Assembly (NCBI RefSeq): GCF_002930105.1
Contig: NZ_PJRN01000002.1
Coordinates: forward strand, 124,001-188,000
DNA from: Billgrantia saliphila
Lineage (GTDB): Bacteria > Pseudomonadota > Gammaproteobacteria > Pseudomonadales > Halomonadaceae
Length of the DNA: 64,000 nt
Direction: 5' to 3'
Shown here: positions 54,741-64,000 of the stretch, piece after piece
Layout: each line of letters begins with the position of its first letter
Numbering within the stretch: the first letter of the stretch is position 1
Translations under genes and position numbers: made by a program
The notes under the pieces: generated by a model
Databases searched by the model: none
What the model was told of the DNA's origin: nothing
The model's input: only the letters and a program-made list of their open reading frames with translations

Positions 54741-55591
54741 TCAGCGTGTGTGAAAGGCGGCGATATGCTGAACGAAGCGTCCGCTCGGCGCATAGTGATC
54801 GAGAATCGAGAAGTGGTCGTCGCCGGGCAATAGCTCGGCACCTACCGCTACGCCATGAGCCTCGAGATGCTCGGCGTGGGCCTGCATCTGGCGTGCGAAC
54901 TCCGAAGACTCCTCCCCACCCGCGACCAGATGCACCGGCGCGGGTACCCGGCAGGGCAGGAAGAGCGGGCTGTAGTCGTTGACGTCGCGCCCGGTGAGCT
55001 GCAGCTTGGGCTGCAGCCACGACCAGGGGAAGGGGCGCAGGTCGTAGAGACCACTGACGCACAGGGCCCGCCGATCAAGTCGTCGGGCAGCCCAAAGCCC
55101 CCCTGCCAGTCGGTGGCCAGCAACATGGCGCAGAGATGGCCCCCGGCCGAGTGGCCCGAGACACTCATACCCCCAGAATCGACACCCAACGATTCGCCGT
55201 GGCATTTTAGCCAGGCCACCGCGGCGCGGCTCTGGCGCACCACTTCGCCGAACGCCACCGTGGGACACAGCGCGTAGTTGACCACCGCCACGTTGATGCC
55301 GGTCCGGACGAGTCCCTCGGCCACGAAGCCGAACTCGCGATGACCGAGCGAGCGCCAATAGCCGCCATGGAAGAAGACGTGCAGCGGGGCGCCCTCGTTC
55401 CCGGCATGGTACAGGTCCAGCCGTTCGGCCAGCGTCGGGCCGTAGGCGATGTCGAAGGAGACCCGCGTCGTCTCGCACACGCGTTCGCTGCGGCGTCGCC
55501 AATCGGCGAGCAACGCGGCCGGATCGCGACCGCGCATGGGATCGTACTCGCGGTCGATCTCCTCCTGGGTGGCGAAGTCGCGATAGAGCAT
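54741..55591 (-). pseudogene. Arylformamidase-like alpha/beta hydrolase with apparent frameshift
   Basis: Two reading frames together encode one hydrolase. From 55591 the first frame gives MLYRDFATQEEIDREYDPMR, the oxyanion motif HGGYW and nucleophile elbow GHSAGGHLCA, up to LPDDLIGG. The homologous continuation (ALCVSGLYDLRPFPWSW... GDDHFSILDHY with the catalytic His) is in another frame down to 54741. The break is at a GGGCCC run (55064-55069); one extra G/C there would restore an intact ~283-residue protein. The HGGYW motif is that of kynurenine formamidase-like hydrolases. It is either a recent pseudogene or a sequencing error. Confidence 0.8.
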
Positions 55592-55608
55592 GCGCTCGTT
55601 CTCCAACC

Positions 55609-56130
55609 TCAGGGCCACAGACCGCGAACGGCGCGGTACAGAATGCCCAGCGGCGCCAGCGAGAGGACGAGAAAGCCGATCAGCGTCCAGCCGGGCAGCG
55701 AGATTCCCAATAGCAGGAAGTCGATCTCGGCACACTCCCCCGAGCCGGAAAGCACCATGGCAACCACGTCGCGCATGGGCAGGATGTCCATCATGTAGTC
55801 GAGCCCCGGACCACAGCTCGGCACCTCGCTGGGCGGCAGCGACTGCAGCCACAGGTGCCGCCCGGCGACACCGATGCCGGCGAGCACGGCGGAGAGCGAC
55901 AGCCCGCCGTAGACCACCGGCCCCAGGCGTCCGTCTGGATTGTGGATGGCCGCCACGATGAATACCGCGGCGGCGGCCAGTACCGCCACGCGCTGGAAGA
56001 TGCACAGCGGGCAGGGCTCGAGCCCGGCGATATGCTCCAGCCCCAGGGCGACCAGCATCATGAGAACGCAAAAAGCCAGCCCGGCCAGGCTCCATTGGCG
56101 CACGGAGAGACGCCGCAATCGCGAGATCAT
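55609..56130 (-). CDS. dsbB: Disulfide bond formation protein DsbB
   Basis: The 173-residue inner-membrane quinone oxidoreductase has four membrane helices, the first periplasmic pair CPLC (LEPCPLCIFQRV) and a second pair around SEVPSCGPGLDYMM and GSGECAEIDF. It reoxidises DsbA. The start overlaps the gshA stop by one base (TGATG), so the two are translated in tandem. Confidence 0.93.
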   Translation of the reverse strand: MISRLRRLSVRQWSLAGLAFCVLMMLVALGLEHIAGLEPCPLCIFQRVAVLAAAAVFIVAAIHNPDGRLGPVVYGGLSLSAVLAGIGVAGRHLWLQSLPPSEVPSCGPGLDYMMDILPMRDVVAMVLSGSGECAEIDFLLLGISLPGWTLIGFLVLSLAPLGILYRAVRGLWP

Positions 56131-57746
56131 CAAGCGCCCCCCTGGCCGGCCATCACCACGCGGGGCTCGCGGGCACTGGCGAAATAATGTTCGAGAAACT
56201 CCTCGAAGCGCTCGACGTCACCCGCCTCGATGTCATGCTGCTGCTGATGCGAGGTGGTCGTCAGCTGTTCGAACAGCGCTTCGCGCGAGCGGCTGATCTG
56301 TTCGCCGCCCAGCCGTTCGGCCTGTTCGCGGGCGATGTCGCGGATGACCTCGATGAACTCCTCTCCGGTCTCCTCGAGCCGCGCCTGCAGCTTGCCGGAG
56401 GGCGTCAGCGACGCATCCTCCAGCCACGGGGCGAGCGCCACCACGGCGTCGGCATGGGGCGTTCCCTCCTCGAGGGCGTCGAGCAGCTCGGCGGCCCGGC
56501 TGATCTCGGCGAATATCTCACCCCCCCAATCCGCAACCGAGCGATGCCGGCCGTTCTGCTCCAGCCTGAGCTCTGGATCACGGCCACGCTCGACCACGCG
56601 GCGGCGGTTATCGTCCAGCCGATCGCATTCGTCGTCGGGAATCCACGGACTGTCGGCCAGCAGGCACCACATCAGGAAGGCATCGATGAAGCGCAGGCGG
56701 GTCTCGTCGATGCCCAGCGGCAGGAACGGGTCGAGGTCGAGGCAGCGAAGTTCGATGTACTCGACGCCGCGCGCCTCGAGCGCCTGGCTCGGCGTCTCGT
56801 TGTGACGAGTGACGCGCTTGGGGCGGATGTCGCTGTAGTACTCGTTCTCGATCTGCAGGATGTTGGCATTGAGCTGCCGCCAGTCGGTACCGTCGCGTAC
56901 GCCCAGCGCCTCGTAGGCGGGCCATGGCGTGGAGATGGCATGGCGCAGGGTACCCACGTAATTGGACAGCGAATTGAAGCAGATCTTGAGCTGCGACTGG
57001 ACCTTGTTCTGGTAGCCCAGGTCGGACATGCGCAGGCTGGTGGCATAGGGAGACAAGAGCGTCTCACGGCCATGCGCCCGGAGCTTCTCGGGAATGTTGC
57101 CTTCGGGCAGGAAGCTGCGGTCCAGCGCCGGCGAGGCACCGAACAGGTAGAGCAGCAGCCAGCTGTGGCGGCGGAAGTTGCGGATCAGACCGAAGTAGCG
57201 GTTCGAACGGTAGTCGTCGAGCGACGTTTCTTCGGCACCGTCACGCTCTCGCAGCAGTGTCCACAGTTCATCGGGCAGCGAGACATTGTAGTGGATACCG
57301 GCGATGGCCTGCATGATCCGGCCATAGCGTACATCGAGCCCACGACGATAGACATGCTTCATGTAGCCCACGTTGGAGCTGCCGTAGTCGGCAATCGTCA
57401 CGCTGTCGTTGCCATCGAGCCGGGCCGGCATGCTGGCCGGCCAGATCAGCTCGTCGCCCAGGTGGCGATAGCTGAAGCGGTGCAGGTCGGCGAGAAACCC
57501 GATGGCGTCGTCCGGACGGCAGTAGACCGGAGTGATGTACTCCAGCAGCGCCTCGGAGTAATCCGTGGTGATATGCGGATGCGTCAGCTTGGAACCCAGC
57601 GCCTGCGGATGCGGAGTGGCGGCGATACGCCCAGCGCGATCGACGCGCAGCCCCTCCTTCTCCAGGCCTCGGCGCAGCCGCCCGAAGCGCTTCCGGGCCG
57701 CCAGACCGGTCAGATGCGAAACGATGGCGGAGTATGAATCAGACAA
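56130..57746 (-). CDS. gshA: Glutamate-cysteine ligase (type 1)
   Basis: The ~538-residue enzyme makes gamma-glutamylcysteine, the first step of glutathione synthesis. Diagnostic blocks are RRGLEKEGLRVDRAGRIAATPHPQALGSKLTHPHITTDYSEALLEYITP, ADYGSSNVGYMKHVYRRGL, GIHYNVSLP and ANILQIENEYYSDIRPKR. The family normally begins a few residues before the GLEKE motif, which here points to a TTG start at 57746 (LSDSYSAIV...) with GGGG upstream. An in-frame ATG at 57824 lacks a ribosome binding site. Confidence 0.92.
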   Translation of the reverse strand: MSDSYSAIVSHLTGLAARKRFGRLRRGLEKEGLRVDRAGRIAATPHPQALGSKLTHPHITTDYSEALLEYITPVYCRPDDAIGFLADLHRFSYRHLGDELIWPASMPARLDGNDSVTIADYGSSNVGYMKHVYRRGLDVRYGRIMQAIAGIHYNVSLPDELWTLLRERDGAEETSLDDYRSNRYFGLIRNFRRHSWLLLYLFGASPALDRSFLPEGNIPEKLRAHGRETLLSPYATSLRMSDLGYQNKVQSQLKICFNSLSNYVGTLRHAISTPWPAYEALGVRDGTDWRQLNANILQIENEYYSDIRPKRVTRHNETPSQALEARGVEYIELRCLDLDPFLPLGIDETRLRFIDAFLMWCLLADSPWIPDDECDRLDDNRRRVVERGRDPELRLEQNGRHRSVADWGGEIFAEISRAAELLDALEEGTPHADAVVALAPWLEDASLTPSGKLQARLEETGEEFIEVIRDIAREQAERLGGEQISRSREALFEQLTTTSHQQQHDIEAGDVERFEEFLEHYFASAREPRVVMAGQGGA

Positions 57747-57863
57747 GGCAGGGACCCCATGTCGCGGAGGCCCGGCGCGGGCCTCCCGGTCGAAGCATGC
57801 CGGCCGCTCGCGACGGCCGGTCATTCGGATGTTGACGAGAGTATGGCGACAGGTCTATCGGGA

Positions 57864-60230
57864 TCAAGATTTGCCCTTCTTCGCCTTGAGCAATGCGGCG
57901 CCGAGCGCCCCCATCGGAGCCGACGATTCCTGACCGCCCCGTGTCCCCGTACGCTGCGCCTTGCCCGGACTGCGCCGGCGCGTATCGCCATCGCCATGCG
58001 ACGAACGGCCGCTGCCCCGGCCGGCCTCGGCCTCACCCGGTTGGTCGTCGAGGCGCATGGAGAGACCGATGCGGGCGCGCTCGAGATCCACGCTCATCAC
58101 CTTCACCTTGACGATATCACCGGCCTTGACCACCGAGCGCGGGTCCTCGACGAACTTGTTCGAAAGCGCCGAGATGTGCACCAGCCCGTCCTGGTGCACA
58201 CCGATGTCGACGAAAGCACCGAAGTGAGTGACGTTGGTCACGCTGCCCTCCAGGACCATGCCCGGCTCCAGGTCCTTGAGGGTCTCGACGCCTTCACGGA
58301 ATTCGGCGGCCTTGAATTCGGGGCGCGGGTCGCGGCCCGGCTTGTCGAGCTCCTTGAGGATGTCGCTGACGGTAGGCACGCCGAAGCGCTCGTCGGCGAA
58401 TTCGTCCGGCTTGACCGCCTTCAGCGTGGCGCTGTCGCCAATCAGGCTCTCAACCGGTCGTCCGCTGCGGCTGGCGATTCGCTCCACCAGCGGGTAGGCC
58501 TCGGGGTGAACGGCGCTGGCATCGAGCGGATTCTCTCCGTTCATGATGCGCAGGAAACCGGCGCACTGTTCGAAGGTCTTGGGCCCCAGGCGGCTCACAT
58601 CCAGCAATTGCCGGCGGCTGGCGAAAGCGCCCTCGGCGTTGCGCCGGGCAACGATGGCTTCGGCCAACGCCGGATTGAGCCCGGCGACTCGCGACAGCAA
58701 GGCGCTCGAAGCCGTGTTGAGATCGACCCCCACGGCGTTGACGCAGTCCTCGATCACGGCCTCCAGGCTCTTCGATAGCTGCAGTTGGGAAACGTCGTGC
58801 TGATACTGGCCCACGCCGATCGACTTGGGCTCGATCTTGACCAGTTCGGCCAGCGGATCCTGCAGACGGCGGGCGATGGAGACCGCGCCACGGATGGTGA
58901 CGTCGAGGTCGGGCAGCTCCTTGGAAGCATATTCCGAGGCGGAGTAGACCGAGGCGCCGGCCTCGCTGACCATCACCTTGGCAAGCTGACGCTTGCCGGC
59001 GAAGGCCTTGACCAGGTCGCCGGCCAGCCTGTCGGTCTCGCGGCTGGCGGTGCCGTTGCCCACCGCGATCAGCGCCACGTCATGCTTGTCGATCAGCCTG
59101 GCCAGTTGGGCCAGCGACTCGTCCCAGCGGTTCTGCGGCGCGTGAGGGAAGATGGTGGCGTGTTCGAGGAACTGGCCGGTGGCATCCACCACCGCCACCT
59201 TGCAACCGGTGCGTAGACCCGGGTCGATGGCCAGCGTCGACTTCTGGCCCGCCGGGGCGGCCAACAGCAGGTCCTTGAGGTTGGCGGCGAATACCTCGAT
59301 GGCATCGTGCTCGGCGCGCTCTCGCAGCCGCCCCATCAGCTCGGTTTCGAGATGGGTATAGAGCTTGACCCGCCAGGTCCAGCGCACCACGTCGGCCAAC
59401 CACTTGTCGGCCGCACGCCCCTCGTCGCGGATGTCGAAGTGCCTGGCGATGGCCACCTGGGCCGGATGGACCGGCGCCTCGTCTTCGCCGGGAAGGCGAA
59501 TGGCCAGCGTCAACACGCCCTCGTTGCGGCCGCGGAACATGGCCAGAGCGCGGTGCGACGGCGCCTTGGCCAGCGGCTCGTCGTGCTCGAAGTAGTCGGA
59601 AAACTTGGCGCCTTCACGCTCCTTGCCTTCCAGCACCCGCGAGGAAAGTTCACCCTCGTTCCACAGCCGCTCGCGCAGCTTGCCCACCAGCTCGGGATCT
59701 TCGGCGAAGCGCTCCATGAGAATCTGTCGTGCACCGTCGAGTGCCGCCTTGGCATCCTCCACGGCCGGTACGTCTCCCTCGGCGGGACGAAGGTACTTGG
59801 TCGCCTCGGTTTCGGGGTCCAGGGTCGGATCGGCCAGCAGCGCATCGGCCAGCGGCTCGAGCCCTGCCTCGCGGGCGATCTGCGCCTTGGTGCGCCGCTT
59901 CTTCTTGTAGGGCAGATAGAGATCTTCCAGGCGCTGCTTGGTGTCGGCGGCCTGGATCAGCCCCTCGAGTTCCGGCGTCAGCTTGCCCTGCTCGTCGATG
60001 GTCGCGAGCACGGCGGCACGACGCTCCTCGAGCTCGCGCAGGTAGCGCAGCCGCTCGTCGAGGTTGCGCAACTGGGTATCGTCGAGGCCGCCGGTGACCT
60101 CCTTGCGGTAGCGGGCGATGAAGGGCACGGTGGCGCCACCGTCGAGCAGCTCCACCGTGGCGGCGACCTGCTGGGGGCGTACGGCGAGTTCCTCGGCGAG
60201 GCGCGAAATGATCCGGGTCGTGGCGTCCAT
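57864..60230 (-). CDS. tex: Tex family RNA-binding transcription accessory protein
   Basis: The 788-residue protein has the full Tex architecture: N-terminal helical domain ([19 protein letters not shown]), YqgF-like nuclease fold ([36 protein letters not shown]), helix-hairpin-helix ([27 protein letters not shown]) and a C-terminal S1 domain ([31 protein letters not shown]). A Gly/Arg/Ser-rich tail follows. It binds nucleic acid and influences transcription; the exact role is unsettled. Confidence 0.95.
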   Translation of the reverse strand: MDATTRIISRLAEELAVRPQQVAATVELLDGGATVPFIARYRKEVTGGLDDTQLRNLDERLRYLRELEERRAAVLATIDEQGKLTPELEGLIQAADTKQRLEDLYLPYKKKRRTKAQIAREAGLEPLADALLADPTLDPETEATKYLRPAEGDVPAVEDAKAALDGARQILMERFAEDPELVGKLRERLWNEGELSSRVLEGKEREGAKFSDYFEHDEPLAKAPSHRALAMFRGRNEGVLTLAIRLPGEDEAPVHPAQVAIARHFDIRDEGRAADKWLADVVRWTWRVKLYTHLETELMGRLRERAEHDAIEVFAANLKDLLLAAPAGQKSTLAIDPGLRTGCKVAVVDATGQFLEHATIFPHAPQNRWDESLAQLARLIDKHDVALIAVGNGTASRETDRLAGDLVKAFAGKRQLAKVMVSEAGASVYSASEYASKELPDLDVTIRGAVSIARRLQDPLAELVKIEPKSIGVGQYQHDVSQLQLSKSLEAVIEDCVNAVGVDLNTASSALLSRVAGLNPALAEAIVARRNAEGAFASRRQLLDVSRLGPKTFEQCAGFLRIMNGENPLDASAVHPEAYPLVERIASRSGRPVESLIGDSATLKAVKPDEFADERFGVPTVSDILKELDKPGRDPRPEFKAAEFREGVETLKDLEPGMVLEGSVTNVTHFGAFVDIGVHQDGLVHISALSNKFVEDPRSVVKAGDIVKVKVMSVDLERARIGLSMRLDDQPGEAEAGRGSGRSSHGDGDTRRRSPGKAQRTGTRGGQESSAPMGALGAALLKAKKGKS

Positions 60231-60301
60231 GACTTCCTTGGTATTGCGACTACGAAAGATCGCGCCAAGTTACCACAAACCTCCCCGTGTCGCTGCCGGG
60301 A

Positions 60302-60544
60302 TCAACGCCGCCAGCCGATGTCGTCCCAGTAGTGGCGTCGACTCTCTAGCCTGGCCTGCTCGCGGGTCAGGCCGACATCGCGCAGCAGTTCGTCGGGCAG
60401 CGCCTGAAGCTGATGGCGCTCGCGGCGCAGCTGGCTGTAGCGTTTCAATCGACGCCACACGCCGGCCCTGCCGAAGATGCGAAGCCACGGCGCCCACGGG
60501 CGCTCGGAAACGGTGCCGGACTCGCAGCAAACGTGAGGATTCAT
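60302..60544 (-). CDS. DUF1127 (YjiS-like) small protein
   Basis: The 80-residue protein has the DUF1127 core RRLKRYSQLRRERHQLQALPDELLRDVGLTREQARLESRRHYWDDI near its C-terminus. Proteins of this type are small, Arg-rich and often controlled by a neighbouring LysR gene. It is divergent from the LysR gene, with 106 bases between starts, which suggests it is that regulator's target. The ribosome binding site is AGGTGG. Confidence 0.85.
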   Translation of the reverse strand: MNPHVCCESGTVSERPWAPWLRIFGRAGVWRRLKRYSQLRRERHQLQALPDELLRDVGLTREQARLESRRHYWDDIGWRR

Positions 60545-60650
60545 GATGTTTCCACCTAAGTATCAGCGAAGATGGTGGAAGTCTCGCCCCTGGTTTAAAA
60601 TCAATCCAACGAATAGATCTTATGTCTTACATCAAACGAGGTGATGCCTT

Positions 60651-61505
60651 ATGGGTGCGACCATCGACCACGAACTGCTGCGCACTTTCGTCGCGATCGT
60701 CGATCACGGGGGGTTCACCCGAGCGGCACGGGCGGTCAACCGCACCCAGTCGGCAGTGAGCATGCAAATCAAGCGACTCGAGGAGGACGTGATCCAGCGT
60801 CCTCTATTCGAGCGTCAAGGCCGTCAGATGCACCTCACCAGCGAGGGCACCACGCTGCTGGGCTATGCCCGCCGCATTCTCGAATTGCAGGGCGAGGCGC
60901 TGAACATGCTGCGTGAGCCGGAGATGGTCGGCCGGGTGCGGATCGGCGTCCCCGACGACTTCGTGATGCGTTTCCTGCCCGGCATCCTCAAGTCGTTCTC
61001 CCGCACCTGGCCACTGGTCGACGTCGAAGTACAGTGCGCCCCCTCTTCCGAATTGCTCAGCCGCCCCCATGGCAGCCTCGATCTGAGCATCGTGACTCGG
61101 GAAGTGGGTCAGGAGATCGGCACGATCCTGCGCCGCGAGGAGACGGTTTGGGTCGCGGCCGAAAGCCATACCGTTCATCGTCAGTCGCCGCTGCCCCTGG
61201 CGCTGTTCGAGGACCCTTGCTTCTGCCGCCGGCACGCCTGTCACAGCCTGACCCGGGCCGGCCGTCAGTATCGCATCGCCTACTCGAGCCCCAGCCTGGC
61301 CACCCTGCAGGCGGTGGTCGGTGCCGGCCTCGCAGTCTCGGCATTGATGCGCAGCTTGGTCACACCGGGCATGCGCGTGCTCGGCGCAGCGGACGGCTTC
61401 CCCCCGCTACCCGACGGTTCGATCGTACTGCTGCGCTCGCCGGACAATGCCTCGCCTGCGGTCGACGGCCTGGCGCAGCATATTATCGAGGGCTTTCGAA
61501 ATTAG
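60651..61505 (+). CDS. LysR-family transcriptional regulator
   Basis: The 284-residue regulator has an N-terminal winged helix (LLRTFVAIVDHGGFTRAARAVNRTQSAVSMQIKRLEEDVIQRPLFERQGRQMHLTSEG) and a C-terminal effector domain starting around GRVRIGVPDDFVM. The effector domain has several Cys (DPCFCRRHACHSL) that might give redox or metal sensitivity; this is speculation. GAGG precedes the ATG at 60651. The likely target is the divergent DUF1127 gene. Confidence 0.9.
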   Translation: MGATIDHELLRTFVAIVDHGGFTRAARAVNRTQSAVSMQIKRLEEDVIQRPLFERQGRQMHLTSEGTTLLGYARRILELQGEALNMLREPEMVGRVRIGVPDDFVMRFLPGILKSFSRTWPLVDVEVQCAPSSELLSRPHGSLDLSIVTREVGQEIGTILRREETVWVAAESHTVHRQSPLPLALFEDPCFCRRHACHSLTRAGRQYRIAYSSPSLATLQAVVGAGLAVSALMRSLVTPGMRVLGAADGFPPLPDGSIVLLRSPDNASPAVDGLAQHIIEGFRN

Positions 61506-61711
61506 TTTTACTTAGCTTGCGTTTGTTTCTTGTTTAATAAGACGTCTATTTTAGATCTTGCCACTTCAATACGCGCATTAAAGTTCGAGACCAAAAAGCC
61601 GATAACTTCTATGAAGTTTCGTCCCTCCCAAGCGCGCCTGTCGCGCCACTTATAACAAAGTTGGCTAAACAACACTCGAACAGCTCTCACTCCGGCAAGG
61701 GAGTCACACCA

Positions 61712-63379
61712 ATGCGCAGCAATATCATGAACAAGATACGCGTCAAATATGCCGTCGCCTTCATCAGCGTCGCTCTTTCATTGCTGGTCGTGGTCACGGC
61801 CGATCTGCTGTTGGTGCATTCGGTCAGGGATCGAATGACCGAATTCAGCGGCACCTTCAATGCCGCCATTTCCGCCGTACTCAACGCCGACCGCGATCTT
61901 TACCAGGCGCGCGTCGCGGAACTGGAGTACCTGCAAGTCTCGACGGACTCGGACCGGGCTCAGGCCCTGCGCGACGATTACGAGGAGAACGCGCAGCAGG
62001 CCTACGACCGCATGCACGAGTTCACCCGCCTGCTCGCCGCCTACCCCGAGATCGTCGAGCGCCTGGACGGTTTCGAATCGCTGTTTTCACAGTGGTCGAC
62101 ACAATCAAGCGAGGTACTCGCGCTTCACGCCGACGGCAACACAGTTACCGCCCGAGAGCGGCTCGAGGGAACGTCGCTTGCCGCCTTCGACCAGTTGAGA
62201 GATGTCTACAACCAGGCAGGCGAACTGGCCGACGCAAAGGTCGTCGAACTCGAAGCCCTGACGCTGGCACGCGTCAGGACACAGCAGTTCGGCGTGCTCG
62301 GCTTCTCGTTTCTGGTCTTTCTCGCCGCTGTCGCGATTGCCCTGGTCGGCCCCATGTTGATGTCGCGAGCCATTCGCCAGATCACGAGCCGCATAAAGGA
62401 GATCACGGAGGGTGACGGCGACCTGACGGCACGCATCGAAAGTCGGCGCAAGGATGAACTGGGCGAGCTGGCCGAGCAGTTCAACGCCTTCGTACTGCGC
62501 ATCGACAAGACCCTGCAGACCGTGCGCAGCAGTACCCATAGCGTGCACCACGCTTCAAACGAGATCGCCAGGAGCAGTCAGGATCTGGCCTCGCGAACCG
62601 AACAGACCGCCGCCAACCTGCAGGAGACCTCGGCCTCGATGGAGGAAATCACGGCCACGGTGGGCAACACCTCCGACGCCACGCAGCAGGCCAATCAGTT
62701 GGTACAGGAAACGGTGGGCGTCGCTCGCCGCGGCCAGGAGGCCATGGCCCAGGTCGAATCCACCATGGACGACATCAGCCGCTCCGCGACGCAGATCAAC
62801 GAGTTCATCGGCCTGATCGACGGCATTACATTTCAGACCAACATTCTCGCACTCAATGCCTCGGTGGAGGCCGCACGCGCCGGTGAACACGGGCGCGGAT
62901 TCGCTGTGGTGGCTCAAGAGGTTCGCACCCTGGCCAGCCGTTCGAGCGATGCGTCTCGCGGAATCCGCGAGCTGATCGATACCTCCGTCTCCCGCACCCA
63001 GTCGGGGGCCAGCCTGGTCAAGAGCACGGGCAAGACCATGCAGGAGATCGTCGCCAGCATCGAGCGCATCACCGGCGTCATCAGCGAAATCAGCGCCGGT
63101 GCCAAGGAGCAGAGTCAAGGTATCGCCCAGGTCAACACCGCGGTCTCCGAACTCGACAACATGACGCAGCACAATGCGTCGCTCGTCGAGCAGACCAGTG
63201 CCGCGGCGGCGGAGATGCGTGAACAGGTCGCACGACTGAACGACCTCATCGCCAGCTTCCGCCTGAGCGATTCCACCGACACGGAGCAGACCTTGCTGCC
63301 CGCCCCGGTCGCTCCGAGCCACCGACACAGCGACTCTCGCCGACGTCAGGAAGCGCTGCCGACCGCAGCGTCGTTCTAA
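61712..63379 (+). CDS. Methyl-accepting chemotaxis protein
   Basis: The 555-residue transmembrane receptor has membrane segment 1 at about 12-35, a ~150-residue periplasmic helical sensor and membrane segment 2 (FGVLGFSFLVFLAAVAIALVGP). HAMP (ITSRIKEITEGDGDLTARIESRRKDELGELAEQFNAF) and the signalling hairpin with GITFQTNILALNASVEAARAGEHGRGFAVVAQEVRTLA follow. The C-terminus (PTAASF) lacks the NWETF-type CheR/CheB docking pentapeptide. The ATG at 61712 follows GGGAG. The ligand is unknown. Confidence 0.92.
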   Translation: MRSNIMNKIRVKYAVAFISVALSLLVVVTADLLLVHSVRDRMTEFSGTFNAAISAVLNADRDLYQARVAELEYLQVSTDSDRAQALRDDYEENAQQAYDRMHEFTRLLAAYPEIVERLDGFESLFSQWSTQSSEVLALHADGNTVTARERLEGTSLAAFDQLRDVYNQAGELADAKVVELEALTLARVRTQQFGVLGFSFLVFLAAVAIALVGPMLMSRAIRQITSRIKEITEGDGDLTARIESRRKDELGELAEQFNAFVLRIDKTLQTVRSSTHSVHHASNEIARSSQDLASRTEQTAANLQETSASMEEITATVGNTSDATQQANQLVQETVGVARRGQEAMAQVESTMDDISRSATQINEFIGLIDGITFQTNILALNASVEAARAGEHGRGFAVVAQEVRTLASRSSDASRGIRELIDTSVSRTQSGASLVKSTGKTMQEIVASIERITGVISEISAGAKEQSQGIAQVNTAVSELDNMTQHNASLVEQTSAAAAEMREQVARLNDLIASFRLSDSTDTEQTLLPAPVAPSHRHSDSRRRQEALPTAASF

Positions 63380-63400
63380 CCGTGGTATCGACGGCCTTGG

Positions 63401-63898
63401 CTAGGCTGGCACGAAATGCAGCGCAAGGCCGTTGTTGCACCAGCGCAGCCCCGTGGGCTCGGGACCGTCGGCGAAGACATGACCCTGATGGCCGCCGCAG
63501 CGGGCGCAATGATACTCGCGCCGCGGCCATACCAGGCTGAAGTCGAGCTGGCTCAGCAGATGTCCCTCGATGTGTTCGTAGAAGCTCGGCCACCCGGTGC
63601 CGGAGTCGTACTTCATGGCACTCTCGAACAGCGGCAGGTCGCAGCCGGCGCAGCGGTATTCGCCCTCGCGGGTTTCCTTGTCCAGCGGGCTGGACCAGGG
63701 TTCCTCGGTACCGTGATCGCGCAAGATCTCGAACTGCTCGGGCGTGAGCCGCTCCCGCCACTCGTCGCGCGACAACTCGAGGCGCTCGAGGCCGGGCGCC
63801 GCCTCCAGCGACAGGCGCGGAAATCCCCAGCCGACGCCGGGCAACAGACTGGCCGCGCCGGCGGTACCCAGCAGGCCGAGAAAAAGACGGCGTTTCAT
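63401..63898 (-). CDS. msrB: Exported peptide-methionine (R)-S-oxide reductase MsrB
   Basis: The 165-residue protein has a twin-Arg-type signal (MKRRLFLGLLGTAGAASLLP) followed by the MsrB domain: zinc pairs CAGC and CARC, GTGWPSF, GHVFADGPEPTGLRWCNNGLALHF with the catalytic Cys in RWCNN. It reduces methionine-R-sulfoxide in proteins; the leader places it in the periplasm. I start at ATG 63898; a TTG four codons upstream is unlikely. It is convergent with the chemoreceptor gene. Confidence 0.92.
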   Translation of the reverse strand: MKRRLFLGLLGTAGAASLLPGVGWGFPRLSLEAAPGLERLELSRDEWRERLTPEQFEILRDHGTEEPWSSPLDKETREGEYRCAGCDLPLFESAMKYDSGTGWPSFYEHIEGHLLSQLDFSLVWPRREYHCARCGGHQGHVFADGPEPTGLRWCNNGLALHFVPA

Positions 63899-64000
63899 GC
63901 TCTCCCCCAAGCGCTGCAGCGCAGCGCCACAGTGCCCATAGCTGAATGTATGGCTGTTTCCGTTCAGACTCGCTGGGTGGCGGTAGGTTCAGGTATTGGC

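Noticed and set aside
56187..57737. 516-codon plus-strand frame opposite gshA
   Set aside because: Antisense to a clear glutamate-cysteine ligase with conserved motifs, and no recognisable protein family in the plus frame.
63410..63430. Possible third fragment of the 116-base repeat (GAAATGCAGCGCAAGGCCG)
   Set aside because: It is only a short chance match inside the end of msrB; the rest of the repeat is absent.

Overview
The window looks like a chromosomal segment of a Halomonas-type gammaproteobacterium (Halomonadaceae). This rests on the high GC content, the gene families (CmoA/CmoB/CmoM, EI-Ntr/PtsP, a DUF1127 gene beside a LysR gene, Gram-negative porin, Rsd, type 1 GshA) and the gene order rppH-ptsP-...-lgt-thyA-folA. 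It is inferred by reading, not by a database search. I see no prophage, IS element, CRISPR array or rRNA. There is one tRNA, tRNA-Arg(CCT).

Layout: 1-1310 holds the end of cmoA and all of cmoB (wobble uridine modification; the third enzyme, cmoM, is at 18383-19198). 1307-3384 carries an erythromycin-esterase-family gene and a membrane zinc peptidase. 3464-9624 is a complete haem-uptake operon, hemP-hmuR-hmuS-hmuT-hmuU-hmuV, with a promoter overlapping a Fur-like palindrome and a terminator at the end. 9664-11422 holds a stand-alone proteasome-fold Ntn hydrolase and an App1-type phosphatase. 11600-14013 is cysDN. 14133-15962 is nudF-yqiB-cpdA. 16043-20758 holds a periplasmic TPR protein, greB, rsmC, cmoM and an amidase.

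After tRNA-Arg (20838-20914) comes a lower-GC stretch with a BrkB/YihY membrane protein, an SPW-repeat protein and a zinc-ribbon protein. Next are a porin (23369-24460) and a coiled-coil ProQ/FinO-domain protein (24924-26075). 26206-34376 is a long minus-strand run: rppH, ptsP, an NRDE protein, a receiver protein that looks like a degenerate hybrid kinase, a TauE-type exporter, lgt, thyA and folA. 34574-41503 holds a HAD phosphatase, mdh, a two-gene RND efflux system and rsd.

The main accessory block is 41816-55591. It looks like an aerobic CoA-thioester pathway for an aromatic acid, most probably 2-aminobenzoate (anthranilate). It encodes a fused flavin monooxygenase/ene-reductase, an SDR, a MarR regulator, an enoyl-CoA hydratase, an acyl-CoA dehydrogenase, an aryl-CoA ligase, a five-gene branched-chain-type ABC importer, a hotdog thioesterase and a RidA-like protein. 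An arylformamidase-like gene with an apparent single-base frameshift lies just beyond, on the opposite strand. No ring-cleaving dioxygenase is present, as expected if the ring is hydroxylated and then reduced as the CoA ester. A perfect palindrome precedes the first gene and is the obvious candidate operator for the MarR protein. 55609-63898 returns to household genes: dsbB, gshA, tex, DUF1127, lysR, a chemoreceptor and an exported msrB.

The most unusual non-coding signal is a 116-base repeat present twice, in the same orientation and without gaps (35356-35471 and 50367-50482; about 13 differences by eye). One copy abuts the mdh stop codon. The other sits between the solute-binding-protein gene and the permease genes of the aromatic-acid importer, just after a strong hairpin.
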